Shown here piece after piece: positions 36,598 to 44,921 of a DNA stretch of 64,000 bases. Where the stretch lies: the NCBI GenBank assembly GCA_013289585.1, contig JABCZR010000020.1:1-64000 (forward strand). The letters are read 5' to 3'. Every line of letters starts with the position of its first letter. Position 1 is the first letter of the stretch. Origin of the DNA: Acidobacteriota bacterium (lineage in GTDB: Bacteria > Acidobacteriota > Terriglobia > Acidiferrales > UBA7541). The notes under the pieces are model-generated. The model was not told where the DNA came from, made no database searches, and saw only the letters and a list, made by a program, of their open reading frames with translations. The position numbers and the translations under genes are program-made.

Positions 36598-39483
36598 GTG
36601 GAAATAGTGGCGAGGTCGTCGAGAGAGCGTTGGTTATTGGGGAGCCTGATTGCGCTGATCGTCAGTGCAGCGTATTTGTACGCGTACCCTTCCGCGACAA
36701 TTTTCTTTGGCATCGTGGTGTTGTTTCACGTTGCCACAGGAATCGTTTTTGCCCTCCTGCTGGCTTTCACACTGTTTCGATTGCTTCGTGACGGAACGCT
36801 GCTGGAACGCTTTGGCTGGGTCCTGCTCGCGGCAGGAGCGGTTCTCGGCATCCTGCTAATCAAGATTGGGACTCCCAATCACTTGAAGTCGTGGCTCTAC
36901 GCTCACATCGCGCTGTGCCTGTTCGGCGCGGTGTGTTTGTTCGCGTCTCGGCTGGCATCGCACGGCTGGCTGGGTAATAGCGTTGCGCGGCGCGGTTTGG
37001 GATTCGTCGCGCTGCTGCTCCTGACAGCAGGAATCGCCGCTGGTGGTTGGTGGACTCGCGAGATCGCCTGGAAAAATGCGAATCGCATTTCGAATCCGCA
37101 TATGCCGCCGGAAACCATGGACAGCGAAGGTGACGGGCCGCAAGGGAAATTCTTCCCCAGTTCCGCGCAGACCAGACATGGCGGCAACATTCCCTCGCAA
37201 TACTTCATGAAATCCGAAGCTTGCCAGCGCTGCCACGCCGACATCTACAAGCAGTGGAACAGCTCGATGCATCATTTCTCGTCCTTCAACAACCAGTGGT
37301 ACCGCAAGAGCATCGAGTACATGCAGGACGTTGCGGGCGTGCAGTCTTCGAAATGGTGCGCGGGTTGCCATGATCCCGCGCTGCTCTACAGCGGAATGTT
37401 CGATACCCCGATTAAACAGATCGTGGACCGCCCCGAGGCGCGCGCCGGGCTCGGCTGCCTGATGTGTCACAGCATCGTGCAAGTGAAAAGCACGATGGGC
37501 CAGGGCGACTTTTTTCTGGAGTACCCGAAGCTGCATGAACTTGCCGCGAGTGACAATCCCGTTGTCCGATCGCTCCACGATTTCCTGGTTCGCTTGAATC
37601 CGGAGCCACACCGCCGCACGTTCTTGAAACCCTTCATGCGCGCGGACACGGCAGAGTTCTGCTCTTCCTGCCACAAAGTTCATCTGGATGTCCCCGTAAA
37701 TCACTACCGCTGGATCCGCGGCTTCAATGAATATGACAACTGGCAGGCCAGCGGCGTTTCTGGCCAGGGTGCGCGTGCATTCTACTATCCGAAAGCGCCC
37801 ATGAACTGCGCCGATTGCCATATGCCGCAAGTGCCCTCAGGCGATGACGGCAACATCAACGGACTCGTTCACTCGCACCGCTTCCCCGGCGCCAACACGG
37901 CTGTCCCCACGGCGAATGAAGACCAGGCGCAATTCGAGTTTGCAAAGAAGTTTCTGCAGGACAAACAACTGACAGTGGATATTTTCGCTATTTCACCCGC
38001 CGGAAATGAATCAAACCCGGCTGCGGGGAGAGAAATCGGAAAGCCGGAACTTTCGACCACTTTCGCTGTAGGCGAAGAATCGGATATTTCGCTGCCGAAA
38101 GGGCCGGCCGGGGAGCTGCGTCCGATTACCGCTCCCATCGATCGAACCGATGCAGCTGTGCGCCGGGGCGATGATGCTCGCGTGGACGTTGTAGTCCGCA
38201 CACGGAAGGTGGGGCACTTTTTCCCCGGCGGCACCGTTGATGCTTTCGACGTGTGGCTCGAGCTGCAAGCCACGGATGAGAAAGGCCAGATCATTTTCTG
38301 GAGCGGCAAAGTCGAAGACGATGGCAGAGGCCCCGTCGAACCAGGCGCTCACTTCTATCGTTCGCTTCAGATCGATGGGCACGGCAATCCTATTAACAAG
38401 CGCAACGCCTGGGCCACTCGCTCCGTTGTTTACGTTCACCTGATTCCTCCGGGCGCTGCGGACACCGCGCACTTTCGCCTGCACGTTCCGGAAAACGTGG
38501 GCGAGAAGATCACACTGCATGCCAAGTTGAACTATCGAAAGTTCGGCTGGTTCAATACGCACTTTTCATTCGCGGGCATAGAGGACCAATCGCGGCCGCA
38601 AGGCGGCACTACTCCGGACTATGACGATCGCAAATGGGAGTTCACGGGCGACACGTCGAAAGTGTCCGGCAATCTCAAAGCGATTCCTGATCTTCCTATC
38701 ATCACCATTGCCGAGGATACCAAGACGTTGCGTGTCCTCGCGCGAACCGCTCCACCGCCCCAACCGAAGACCACCAGCACAAAAGAGGATTGGACTCGAT
38801 GGAATGACTATGGGATTGGCCTTTTCTTGCAGGGTGATCTGAAGGCCGCTGGCGCCGCGTTCGAGAAAATCACCGAAGCCGATTCGAAGAATCCCGACGG
38901 CTGGACCAACATCGGCCGCGTCCTGGTGCAGGAGGGCGACACTGCCGGAGCGCGAAAGGTGCTCGAGAAATCGCTGGCGATTGATCCACGTCTGGCGCGA
39001 ACAAACTTCTTTTACGCGCGCGCTCTCAAGGAAGACGGCGACTACGACGGCGCCATCACTCACCTCAAGATCGTCCTCGAACAATTTCCCCGCGATCGCG
39101 TCGTGCACAACGAGCTGGGCCGCGTTCTTTTTCTTCAGAAACGCTACGCCGACGCGGTGAAAGAGTTCGAGCAAACTCTCTCCATCGATCCCGAAGACCT
39201 GCAAGCGCATTACAACCTGATGCTCTGTTACAACGGCCTTGGCGACGATGCCAAAGCAAACGAACACAAGACGCGCTACATGCGCTTCAAGGCTGACGAA
39301 TCGGCTCAGTCCATTACCGGGCCGTACCGGCAGACGCACCCCGACGACAATAATGAGCGCCAGCCAATTCATGAACATGTCAGTGTTGCGATGGGCGCCG
39401 CCCAACCAAAGAAGGCCGCGGCCGGAAAGCCTGCATCGAAAACTGCGGCTGCCGAAAGCGTGAAGCCCGGCGCGGGACAATAG
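36598..39483 (+). CDS. Membrane-anchored five-haem cytochrome c with TPR domain
   Basis: A 961-residue protein using GTG 36598 (36607 is also possible); the frame opens at 36496, but that stretch contains a strong hairpin. The N-terminal 180 residues hold about four to five membrane helices. Then come five CxxCH haem sites at residues 209 (CQRCH), 254 (CAGCH), 287 (CLMCH), 355 (CSSCH) and 404 (CADCH) with scattered distal His, as in multihaem cytochromes c of the NrfA/HAO-like type. A beta-rich central part follows, and TPR repeats (about 720-900: EKITEADSKNPDGWTNIGRV, YNLMLCYNGLG). It is probably an electron carrier on the outer face of the membrane. Partner unknown. Confidence 0.9.
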   Translation: MEIVARSSRERWLLGSLIALIVSAAYLYAYPSATIFFGIVVLFHVATGIVFALLLAFTLFRLLRDGTLLERFGWVLLAAGAVLGILLIKIGTPNHLKSWLYAHIALCLFGAVCLFASRLASHGWLGNSVARRGLGFVALLLLTAGIAAGGWWTREIAWKNANRISNPHMPPETMDSEGDGPQGKFFPSSAQTRHGGNIPSQYFMKSEACQRCHADIYKQWNSSMHHFSSFNNQWYRKSIEYMQDVAGVQSSKWCAGCHDPALLYSGMFDTPIKQIVDRPEARAGLGCLMCHSIVQVKSTMGQGDFFLEYPKLHELAASDNPVVRSLHDFLVRLNPEPHRRTFLKPFMRADTAEFCSSCHKVHLDVPVNHYRWIRGFNEYDNWQASGVSGQGARAFYYPKAPMNCADCHMPQVPSGDDGNINGLVHSHRFPGANTAVPTANEDQAQFEFAKKFLQDKQLTVDIFAISPAGNESNPAAGREIGKPELSTTFAVGEESDISLPKGPAGELRPITAPIDRTDAAVRRGDDARVDVVVRTRKVGHFFPGGTVDAFDVWLELQATDEKGQIIFWSGKVEDDGRGPVEPGAHFYRSLQIDGHGNPINKRNAWATRSVVYVHLIPPGAADTAHFRLHVPENVGEKITLHAKLNYRKFGWFNTHFSFAGIEDQSRPQGGTTPDYDDRKWEFTGDTSKVSGNLKAIPDLPIITIAEDTKTLRVLARTAPPPQPKTTSTKEDWTRWNDYGIGLFLQGDLKAAGAAFEKITEADSKNPDGWTNIGRVLVQEGDTAGARKVLEKSLAIDPRLARTNFFYARALKEDGDYDGAITHLKIVLEQFPRDRVVHNELGRVLFLQKRYADAVKEFEQTLSIDPEDLQAHYNLMLCYNGLGDDAKANEHKTRYMRFKADESAQSITGPYRQTHPDDNNERQPIHEHVSVAMGAAQPKKAAAGKPASKTAAAESVKPGAGQ

Positions 39484-39521
39484 ATCGCGCGGGAATCAAT
39501 TCATTTCCACGAAGAGGCGAG

Positions 39522-40088
39522 ATGACCTGGATCAAAACGATTCGAATGGATGAAGACGAGCGCGTGAAGAAAGCGATCGAGGACGAGCGAAAGCTCTATC
39601 CCGTGGAATACCGCACGCCAGCCCCGGCTGTCGATCGCGGCGAAGCGGAAAGCATCACCGCGTCGCATTCGCTGATTCCCGATGCTCTGTATCACTCGTT
39701 TTCGGCGTTTGGCACGATGCTGTCGCCCGACCTTCCGCTGAAGCGCCACCAGCACGAGATGATCGCCACCGTCGTGTCCGTCACGAACCGGTGCCACTAT
39801 TGAATTGAATCTCACGCAGAGTTTCTGCGTAGGGTCTTGCTGGACGAGAACATGGTCAACCTGCTCCGTAAGGACTATCGGACCGCGCCGATAAGCGAAC
39901 AGGACCGCGTGATGCTGGACTACGTGGTCAAGCTGACGAAGGATGCGACGTTGTGTCGCCCGGAGGATCACGCGAGATTGCGCGCGGTGGGCTTCGACGA
40001 CAAGGGGATTCTGCAAATTACTCTAATCGCCGCGTGGTTCAACTACATTAATAAAGTCGCCGACGCTCTCGGTGTGGGCCGCGATTGA
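39522..40088 (+). CDS. AhpD-like peroxidase-related selenoprotein (in-frame TGA as Sec94)
   Basis: The frame from ATG 39522 (GAGGCGAG before it) is interrupted by a TGA at 39801-39803 and then continues in the same frame, with no second start needed, to 40088, giving 188 residues. Around the TGA the sequence is [16 protein letters not shown]-(TGA)-I-E-S-H. That is the AhpD motif E-x11-C-x2-C-x3-H with the second, reactive cysteine replaced by TGA, so selenocysteine is the simple reading. A SECIS-like hairpin lies directly behind (39814-39830). Both halves match carboxymuconolactone decarboxylase/AhpD proteins in order. It is expected to act as a thiol/selenol peroxidase or disulfide reductase. 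Stops 11 bases before the second CRTAC1 gene. Confidence 0.85.
39814..39830 (+). promoter_or_regulatory. Bacterial SECIS-like hairpin
   Basis: ACGCAG-AGTTT-CTGCGT, a perfect 6-bp stem with a five-base loop whose second base is G. Ten bases separate the TGA from the stem and 16 bases separate it from the loop, inside the range known for bacterial SECIS elements, where the G in the loop contacts SelB. The hairpin is inside the coding sequence, as in all bacterial selenoprotein mRNAs. Confidence 0.7.
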
Positions 40089-40099
40089 GCTATGGGGGA

Positions 40100-41815
40100 A
40101 TGGTGAAACGTCCGTTTGCAACCGTTGCCGTTTTTGTTCTCGCCGTATTTCTGATTGCTCAGACACAGACTAAAGCCGCTCCCGATACGTCGTCCATTCA
40201 GTTCCACGACGTTACGCAACCAGCCGGTCTTCATTTCGTCCACAATAATGGCGCGTTTGGGAAAAAGTTCTTGCCCGAAACCATGGGCCCCGGCGTTGCT
40301 TTCATTGATTACGACAACGATGGCTGGCCCGACATTTTTCTCGTGAATGGGATGGATTGGCCGGGGCATGTTCAAAAGCATTCCACGCCTAAGCTGTACC
40401 ATAACAATCATGACGGCACGTTCACCGATGTGACGCATAAAGCCGGTCTCGACATCGAGATGTTCGGAATGGGTGTGGCCGTGGGCGATTACGACAACGA
40501 CGGCTACGACGACCTCTTCGTCACCGCGTATGGGCAGAGCCATCTCTTCCACAACAACGGCAACGGCACCTTTACGGACGTCACGCAAAAAGCGGGACTG
40601 AGCGGGCCCAAGGAATTCAGCACCAGCGCGGCATGGGTAGACTACGACAAGGACGGCCGTCTCGACCTCGTCGTCGGAAATTATGTGCAATGGACACCAG
40701 AGACGGATCTTTACTGCACGCTGGATGGAAAGAGCAAGTCGTACTGTACGCCGGAGTCCTATAAAGGCACATCCGTGCGGCTCTGGCACAATCGCGGCGA
40801 CGGAACATTTGAAGACGCCACGCAAAAAGCGGGCCTCGGCGAGCCCACCTCGAAAACGCTCGGCGTCGCAGTTCTCGATTACGACAATGATGGCTGGCCA
40901 GACCTGTTATTTTCGAACGACACTCAGCCCAACAAACTGTATCGCAACAACGGCAACGGAACTTTCACGGAGAAGGCTGTCGTTGCCGGCGTTGCTTTCA
41001 GCGAAGACGGCGTGGCCCGCGCGGGCATGGGCGTGGATGCATCGGACTACGACCATTCCGGCTATCCCAGTCTCCTCATCACCAATTTTTCAAATCAGAT
41101 GCTTTCGCTTTATCACAACGAAGGAAGAGGGCTGTTTGTGGACGAAGCTCCACGATCGGAGATCGGCCGCGCTTCGCTCCTCACGCTGGGGTTCGGCTGC
41201 TTCTTCTTTGACTACGACCTCGACGGTTGGGCCGATGTCCTGGTCGCCAACGGCCACATCGATGCGGACATTCAACGCGTGCAAGCGAACGTGAAGTATG
41301 CCATGCCGCCCCACGTGTTCCGCAACGACGGCAAAGGCAAATTTCAAGAAGTCACCAAGTCTCTGGGGCAAGCTTTCGATTCTCCACGTGTGGGGCGCGG
41401 CGCAGCCTACGCGGACTTCAACAACGACGGCCGCCTGGACCTGCTGCTCTCCACCAACGGGGGCCCGGTCTATTTATTCCGGAATGACGCGCTAGGCGCC
41501 GCTGCTTCCTACCACAGCCTGCGCTTCAAATTGATCGGCGTGAAATCCAATCGCGACGGCATTGGAGCGACGGTCAAGCTTACGTCCGGTGGAGAAACGC
41601 AAACGCAGATGCTTCGCAGCGGTTCCAGCTATCTTTCCGCCAGCGAACTCGTCTTGACTTTCGGGCTCGCGCAGCACGATAAGGCCGATGCCATCGAAAT
41701 TCGCTGGCCCAGCGGCCAGGTAGACCGTCTTTCCAGCGTGCCCGCAGGCCAGACCGTCACCGTGACCGAAGGAAAAGGAATCACTGCCGCCCGCGCGTAC
41801 GGAAAGAAAAACTGA
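40100..41815 (+). CDS. CRTAC1/ASPIC-UnbV repeat protein, second copy
   Basis: A 571-residue exported protein with a Sec-type signal (MVKRPFATVAVFVLAVFLIA). ATG 40100 is preferred: GGGGGA lies just before it, and the TTG at 40085 lies in the selenoprotein stop. Five or more VCBS/FG-GAP loops (DYDNDGWPDIFL, DYDNDGYDDLF, DYDKDGRLDLV, DYDNDGWPDLLF, DFNNDGRLDLLL) and a C-terminal ASPIC/UnbV domain (KSNRDGIGATVKL, SSYLSASELVLTFGL). It is a paralogue of 34729-36426 along its whole length, differing in the signal peptide type. Coupled to the upstream AhpD-like gene. Confidence 0.93.
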   Translation: MVKRPFATVAVFVLAVFLIAQTQTKAAPDTSSIQFHDVTQPAGLHFVHNNGAFGKKFLPETMGPGVAFIDYDNDGWPDIFLVNGMDWPGHVQKHSTPKLYHNNHDGTFTDVTHKAGLDIEMFGMGVAVGDYDNDGYDDLFVTAYGQSHLFHNNGNGTFTDVTQKAGLSGPKEFSTSAAWVDYDKDGRLDLVVGNYVQWTPETDLYCTLDGKSKSYCTPESYKGTSVRLWHNRGDGTFEDATQKAGLGEPTSKTLGVAVLDYDNDGWPDLLFSNDTQPNKLYRNNGNGTFTEKAVVAGVAFSEDGVARAGMGVDASDYDHSGYPSLLITNFSNQMLSLYHNEGRGLFVDEAPRSEIGRASLLTLGFGCFFFDYDLDGWADVLVANGHIDADIQRVQANVKYAMPPHVFRNDGKGKFQEVTKSLGQAFDSPRVGRGAAYADFNNDGRLDLLLSTNGGPVYLFRNDALGAAASYHSLRFKLIGVKSNRDGIGATVKLTSGGETQTQMLRSGSSYLSASELVLTFGLAQHDKADAIEIRWPSGQVDRLSSVPAGQTVTVTEGKGITAARAYGKKN

Positions 41816-41899
41816 ACGCCGTTCGCCGCTCCCGTTTCTCCTTGTGGGCCAGTGATTTCTCAAACTGCAAGCAAGATCCTCTTCCAGATTCCAAAACAA

Positions 41900-41926
41900 A
41901 ACGCCCCCAAATGAATCGGGGGCGTT
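41900..41926 (-). terminator. Rho-independent terminator of glnA
   Basis: AACGCCCCC / GGGGGCGTT, a perfect 9-bp stem with a nine-base loop, followed on the minus strand by a T-rich tract (TTTGTTTTGG). It lies between the convergent CRTAC1 and glutamine synthetase genes and may work both ways. Confidence 0.85.
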
Positions 41927-41950
41927 CTCCATTGCCATGATGCAATCGTT

Positions 41951-43381
41951 TTAGAACTGGTTCCAGAGGAACTGGTTGTAAACCTCGTGGTGATACTGCA
42001 CCTCGGGAACTTTTACGACTGTTCCAAGTGCCCGCGGGCACCGGTCGGCAGCAGCGCGCTTCAAATCAGCGTAGCGAGCCTTGACGTCTGCCCCGAAGAG
42101 CTTCGTGGTCCAGTCGGCCTTTTCGAAATTCTCCAGTGCCGTATAGATGTTGTCCGGGAGGTACCGTTGGGCGGAGCGTAGATTTTTGATCTTGGCGATC
42201 TCGCCGTCCAGCCCGGTCTTGAAGATGGAGTACATGACCATGTAAGGGTTTGAGTCCGGAGCAACAGCGCGCACTTCCGTGCGCATGCTCTTCTCGTTGC
42301 CGATGGGGATGCGGACCATCGCGCCGCGGTTGACCGCCGAAGCATTGAGCTGATTGGGCGCCTCGAAGTGCGGGTCGAGCCGGCGGTACGCGTTGACGCT
42401 GGAATTGATCAGCAAACAGATATCGTTGCCATGGCTGAGAATGCGATCCACGAACTCCCAGCCGAATTTACTGAGTTTTTCCTCGCCCTTGGGATCCCAG
42501 AACACATTCTTGCCGTCCTTGCTGATCGAAACGTTGGTATGCATGCCGTTGCCATTCACGCCGACTACGGGCTTCGGCAGGAAGCACGCGGTGAAGCCCA
42601 TATTCGTGGCCACCTGCCGGCAAATCAGTTTGTAAAGCTGAATCTGGTCTGCGGCAGAAACCACTTCGCCGTACCCGTAGTTGATTTCGAATTGCGATGG
42701 CGCCACTTCCGGGTGGTCTTTTTCGTTCTGAAAACCCATGGCTCGCTGAACTTCGGCGGTGGTATCAATAAACGTCCGTAGCGGATCACCCGGCAGGGAA
42801 TGGTAGTAGCCGCCGGTATTGACGTATTCGAATTTTCCGGTTTCGTTGTAACTTCGTTCCGCGTTCTGGCCTTTGAAAAGGAACCCTTCGATCTCGTTCG
42901 CGGCGTTCAGCGCGTAGCCTTTTTTCTCGTGGAGGTTGTCGGCATAGCCCTTCAGCACTCCGCGAATGTCGGCGGCATACGGCGAACCGTCCTTGTCGAT
43001 CACGTGGCCAAAAACCAGGACCTTGCCCGATCCGAACACATCCGCAGGCGCCCAATAAAAAGATCCCCAGTCCATCGCCAGCCGCAGATCGCTCTCCCGT
43101 TGCGCGGTGAAGCCGCGGATCGACGAACCATCGAACGTCAGGTTGTCCCAGCTCTTGATCAAGAACTTTTTGTCGTAGTCGAGCATATGCAAGCGGCCTT
43201 CGAGGTCACTGAACAGTACCGTCACGGCCTTGATCCGCTTTTCGTCCGTTAAATACTTGATGCGCTCTTCCTGGATTTTGTGCTCGGCAACGCGCTTCTG
43301 CCGCTGCTCCTTGGCCTTCAGATTCAACTGCTCCAGCTCGTCATAGGAAAGGGCTAGAAAATTGCGCAGTTCGTTCGACAT
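41951..43381 (-). CDS. glnA: Glutamine synthetase
   Basis: A 476-residue type I glutamine synthetase, start ATG 43381 with GAGGAG before it. LTFDGSSIRGF (near 85), the metal-binding NEIEGFLF, NGNGMHTNVSI, the SSVNAYRRLDPHFEAPN region and NRGAMVRIP plus EVRAVAPDSNPYM (ATP and glutamate sites) are intact. The first 45 residues are an extra basic, helical stretch. The adenylylation loop (NLYDLP) of the GSI-beta class is not found, so control by covalent AMP addition is unlikely. It makes glutamine from glutamate and ammonia in the cytoplasm. Transcribed alone, ending at a clear terminator. Confidence 0.96.
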   Translation of the reverse strand: MSNELRNFLALSYDELEQLNLKAKEQRQKRVAEHKIQEERIKYLTDEKRIKAVTVLFSDLEGRLHMLDYDKKFLIKSWDNLTFDGSSIRGFTAQRESDLRLAMDWGSFYWAPADVFGSGKVLVFGHVIDKDGSPYAADIRGVLKGYADNLHEKKGYALNAANEIEGFLFKGQNAERSYNETGKFEYVNTGGYYHSLPGDPLRTFIDTTAEVQRAMGFQNEKDHPEVAPSQFEINYGYGEVVSAADQIQLYKLICRQVATNMGFTACFLPKPVVGVNGNGMHTNVSISKDGKNVFWDPKGEEKLSKFGWEFVDRILSHGNDICLLINSSVNAYRRLDPHFEAPNQLNASAVNRGAMVRIPIGNEKSMRTEVRAVAPDSNPYMVMYSIFKTGLDGEIAKIKNLRSAQRYLPDNIYTALENFEKADWTTKLFGADVKARYADLKRAAADRCPRALGTVVKVPEVQYHHEVYNQFLWNQF

Positions 43382-43575
43382 GAATCTCCTCAAATTGGGA
43401 TCAAACTAAAAGTCAGGGGCAAATTCCCGGGTGGCTTGGGACTCGCCAGCCCGGCATTAGGGTATCGCGGCGCTCTTCCGACCGTCAATCCAAAGACCTG
43501 ATATAAAGGATTCAAAAGACCGCAACAGCCGCAGTCCACATTGGCTGGAGGCATGAAAACCCGAGAAAACAGGAT

Positions 43576-43650
43576 TGGTAGCGATACCGGGATTCGAACC
43601 CGGATTTTAGCCTTGAGAGGGCTACGTCCTAACCCTTAGACGATATCGCC
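43576..43650 (-). tRNA. tRNA-Glu (anticodon CTC)
   Basis: 75 nt with encoded CCA. Acceptor GGCGATA pairs at the 3' end (TATCGCT with one G-T), the anticodon loop is CT-CTC-AA with an intact stem (GCCCT/AGGCT region), and the T arm is CCGGGTTCGAATCCCGG. It is preceded by a short spacer from glnA and lies downstream of the chimeric gene. Confidence 0.95.
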
Positions 43651-43783
43651 GGAGCCTTCTTGTTGCGGGCTGCCGCCGCGAACTCGCAGCACGTTTTATT
43701 ATTTTCGCACGGACAATCAGTGCATTCAAGCACTGCTGAATTTCTGGCGTCATACTTGGCGTTCTTGCCGCTGAGGATGGATT

Positions 43784-44392
43784 TCAAGAAAACTTCTTCA
43801 GCCCGAGCAATTCCAGCGCGACCAGAATCACGAATTGCAAGCCGTAGACAAGGTAGCGCTTCCACAGGCGTCTCGGTTCGATGAGTAACCGGAAGAGCCA
43901 TTCGAATCCATTCTCGCGCATCCACACCGGCGCTCGCGGGACGCGCCCGGTGTGAAAATCAAATGCCGCGCCCACGCCGATCAAAACAGGCACGCTGAGC
44001 CGCTCACGATGCGCGAACATCCAGCGATCCTGTTTTGGCGCGCCGAGTCCCACCCAGACGATGTCCGCTCGCGATCGCTCGATTGCCTCGACGACTTGGC
44101 GATCCTCTTCCGGAGTCAGCGAGCGAAACGTCATGCGTTTGAACTCCACCATCAACCCCGCGTCCCGGTTTAAAATTTCCAGGATTTGTTCGGCTGCCGC
44201 CGCTACACGCTCCAGGTTGTCCGCCGCGAGGCCCCGTCCTTCGCGCATCACTCGCGGTGTCCCGCGCGGCCCCGCCGGTTCACCCTGCGGTTGCTCCCGC
44301 GGACCGCTCTTTTCCTGCCCTGGCTGCTGCGCGCGCGCCTCACCGAAATTCAACAAAATCGCTGCGCACAAGAAAATCAACGCGTGCTTCAA
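43784..44392 (-). CDS. Chimeric gene: EPS-export N-terminus fused to WecG/TagA C-terminus
   Basis: A 202-residue open frame made of two unrelated parts. Residues 1-86 have a signal peptide (MKHALIFLCAAILLNFGEA) and the segment DNLERVAAAAEQILEILNRD and GLMVEFKR, which is the opening of acidobacterial SLBB-type polysaccharide export proteins as I know them. From residue 87 on it is the C-terminal half of a WecG/TagA/CpsF (GT26) glycosyltransferase: LTPEEDRQVVEAI, WVGLGAPKQDRWM, IGVGAAFDFHTGRVPRAP. The junction falls near base 44132. Most of both genes and anything between them is missing, so this looks like a deletion scar kept in frame. It overlaps the receiver gene by four bases. Confidence 0.8.
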   Translation of the reverse strand: MKHALIFLCAAILLNFGEARAQQPGQEKSGPREQPQGEPAGPRGTPRVMREGRGLAADNLERVAAAAEQILEILNRDAGLMVEFKRMTFRSLTPEEDRQVVEAIERSRADIVWVGLGAPKQDRWMFAHRERLSVPVLIGVGAAFDFHTGRVPRAPVWMRENGFEWLFRLLIEPRRLWKRYLVYGLQFVILVALELLGLKKFS

Positions 44393-44772
44393 GACACGCC
44401 TCCCTTCGCCGGAACCGCGCGCTCCCGCATCGCCTCGAGCAACGCCTCCTCGCTCGCCTCCATCGTCCTCGAATGGATGTCGAACGAAGCCCAGTAGAGA
44501 ATTCCCAGATTTTTATTGGGAGCCACCGCGATAATCCGCAGCGCTGGAAATTCCCGCAGCAGCACATCGCAAAGAGCGGGCCGCCTCTGCGGCTCATTCA
44601 GTGCGATCAGCAGAAAATCCGGCTTCGTCGCTGCCACCAGCGAAGGCACATCCTGCTCGTTTTCCGTTTCCCCCACCACGCTGATTCCTTCTTGTCCGGA
44701 AAGTGTCGAGAGCACCAGTTCGTGCAACAACCGCGGACGATTGGCTACCACCACTCGGACACTTGTTTCCAT
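44389..44772 (-). CDS. Stand-alone receiver-like protein
   Basis: A 127-residue CheY-like protein with no output domain. It starts SVRVVVANRPRLLHELVLST, where the acidic cluster of a true receiver is replaced by Asn/Arg, so the metal site seems lost. The Asp at FLLIALNEPQRRP is also absent (Ala-Leu-Asn); a phosphorylatable receiver is doubtful. Such proteins stand beside exopolysaccharide export genes in acidobacteria (recalled, not checked). Its ATGA stop overlaps the chimeric gene start. Confidence 0.65.
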   Translation of the reverse strand: METSVRVVVANRPRLLHELVLSTLSGQEGISVVGETENEQDVPSLVAATKPDFLLIALNEPQRRPALCDVLLREFPALRIIAVAPNKNLGILYWASFDIHSRTMEASEEALLEAMRERAVPAKGGVS

Positions 44773-44921
44773 GCAACCCTCCGGGGCACCGACAGTAATG
44801 GGAAATTAAAAATGAGGACAGGCTGGAAATGGTACGGGGGTGGTAGTCCTGTGGAAACTTGGTTTGGTACTCAGAAAATTTGGGACTGAGTTGGTACGGT
44901 GTGGGTACTTCGCTGCCTGCT

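Noticed and set aside
39522-39803. Reading 39522-39803 and 39837-40088 as two separate genes or one pseudogene
   Set aside because: They are in the same frame, make one AhpD protein, and the TGA is exactly at the reactive Cys with a SECIS-like hairpin behind it.
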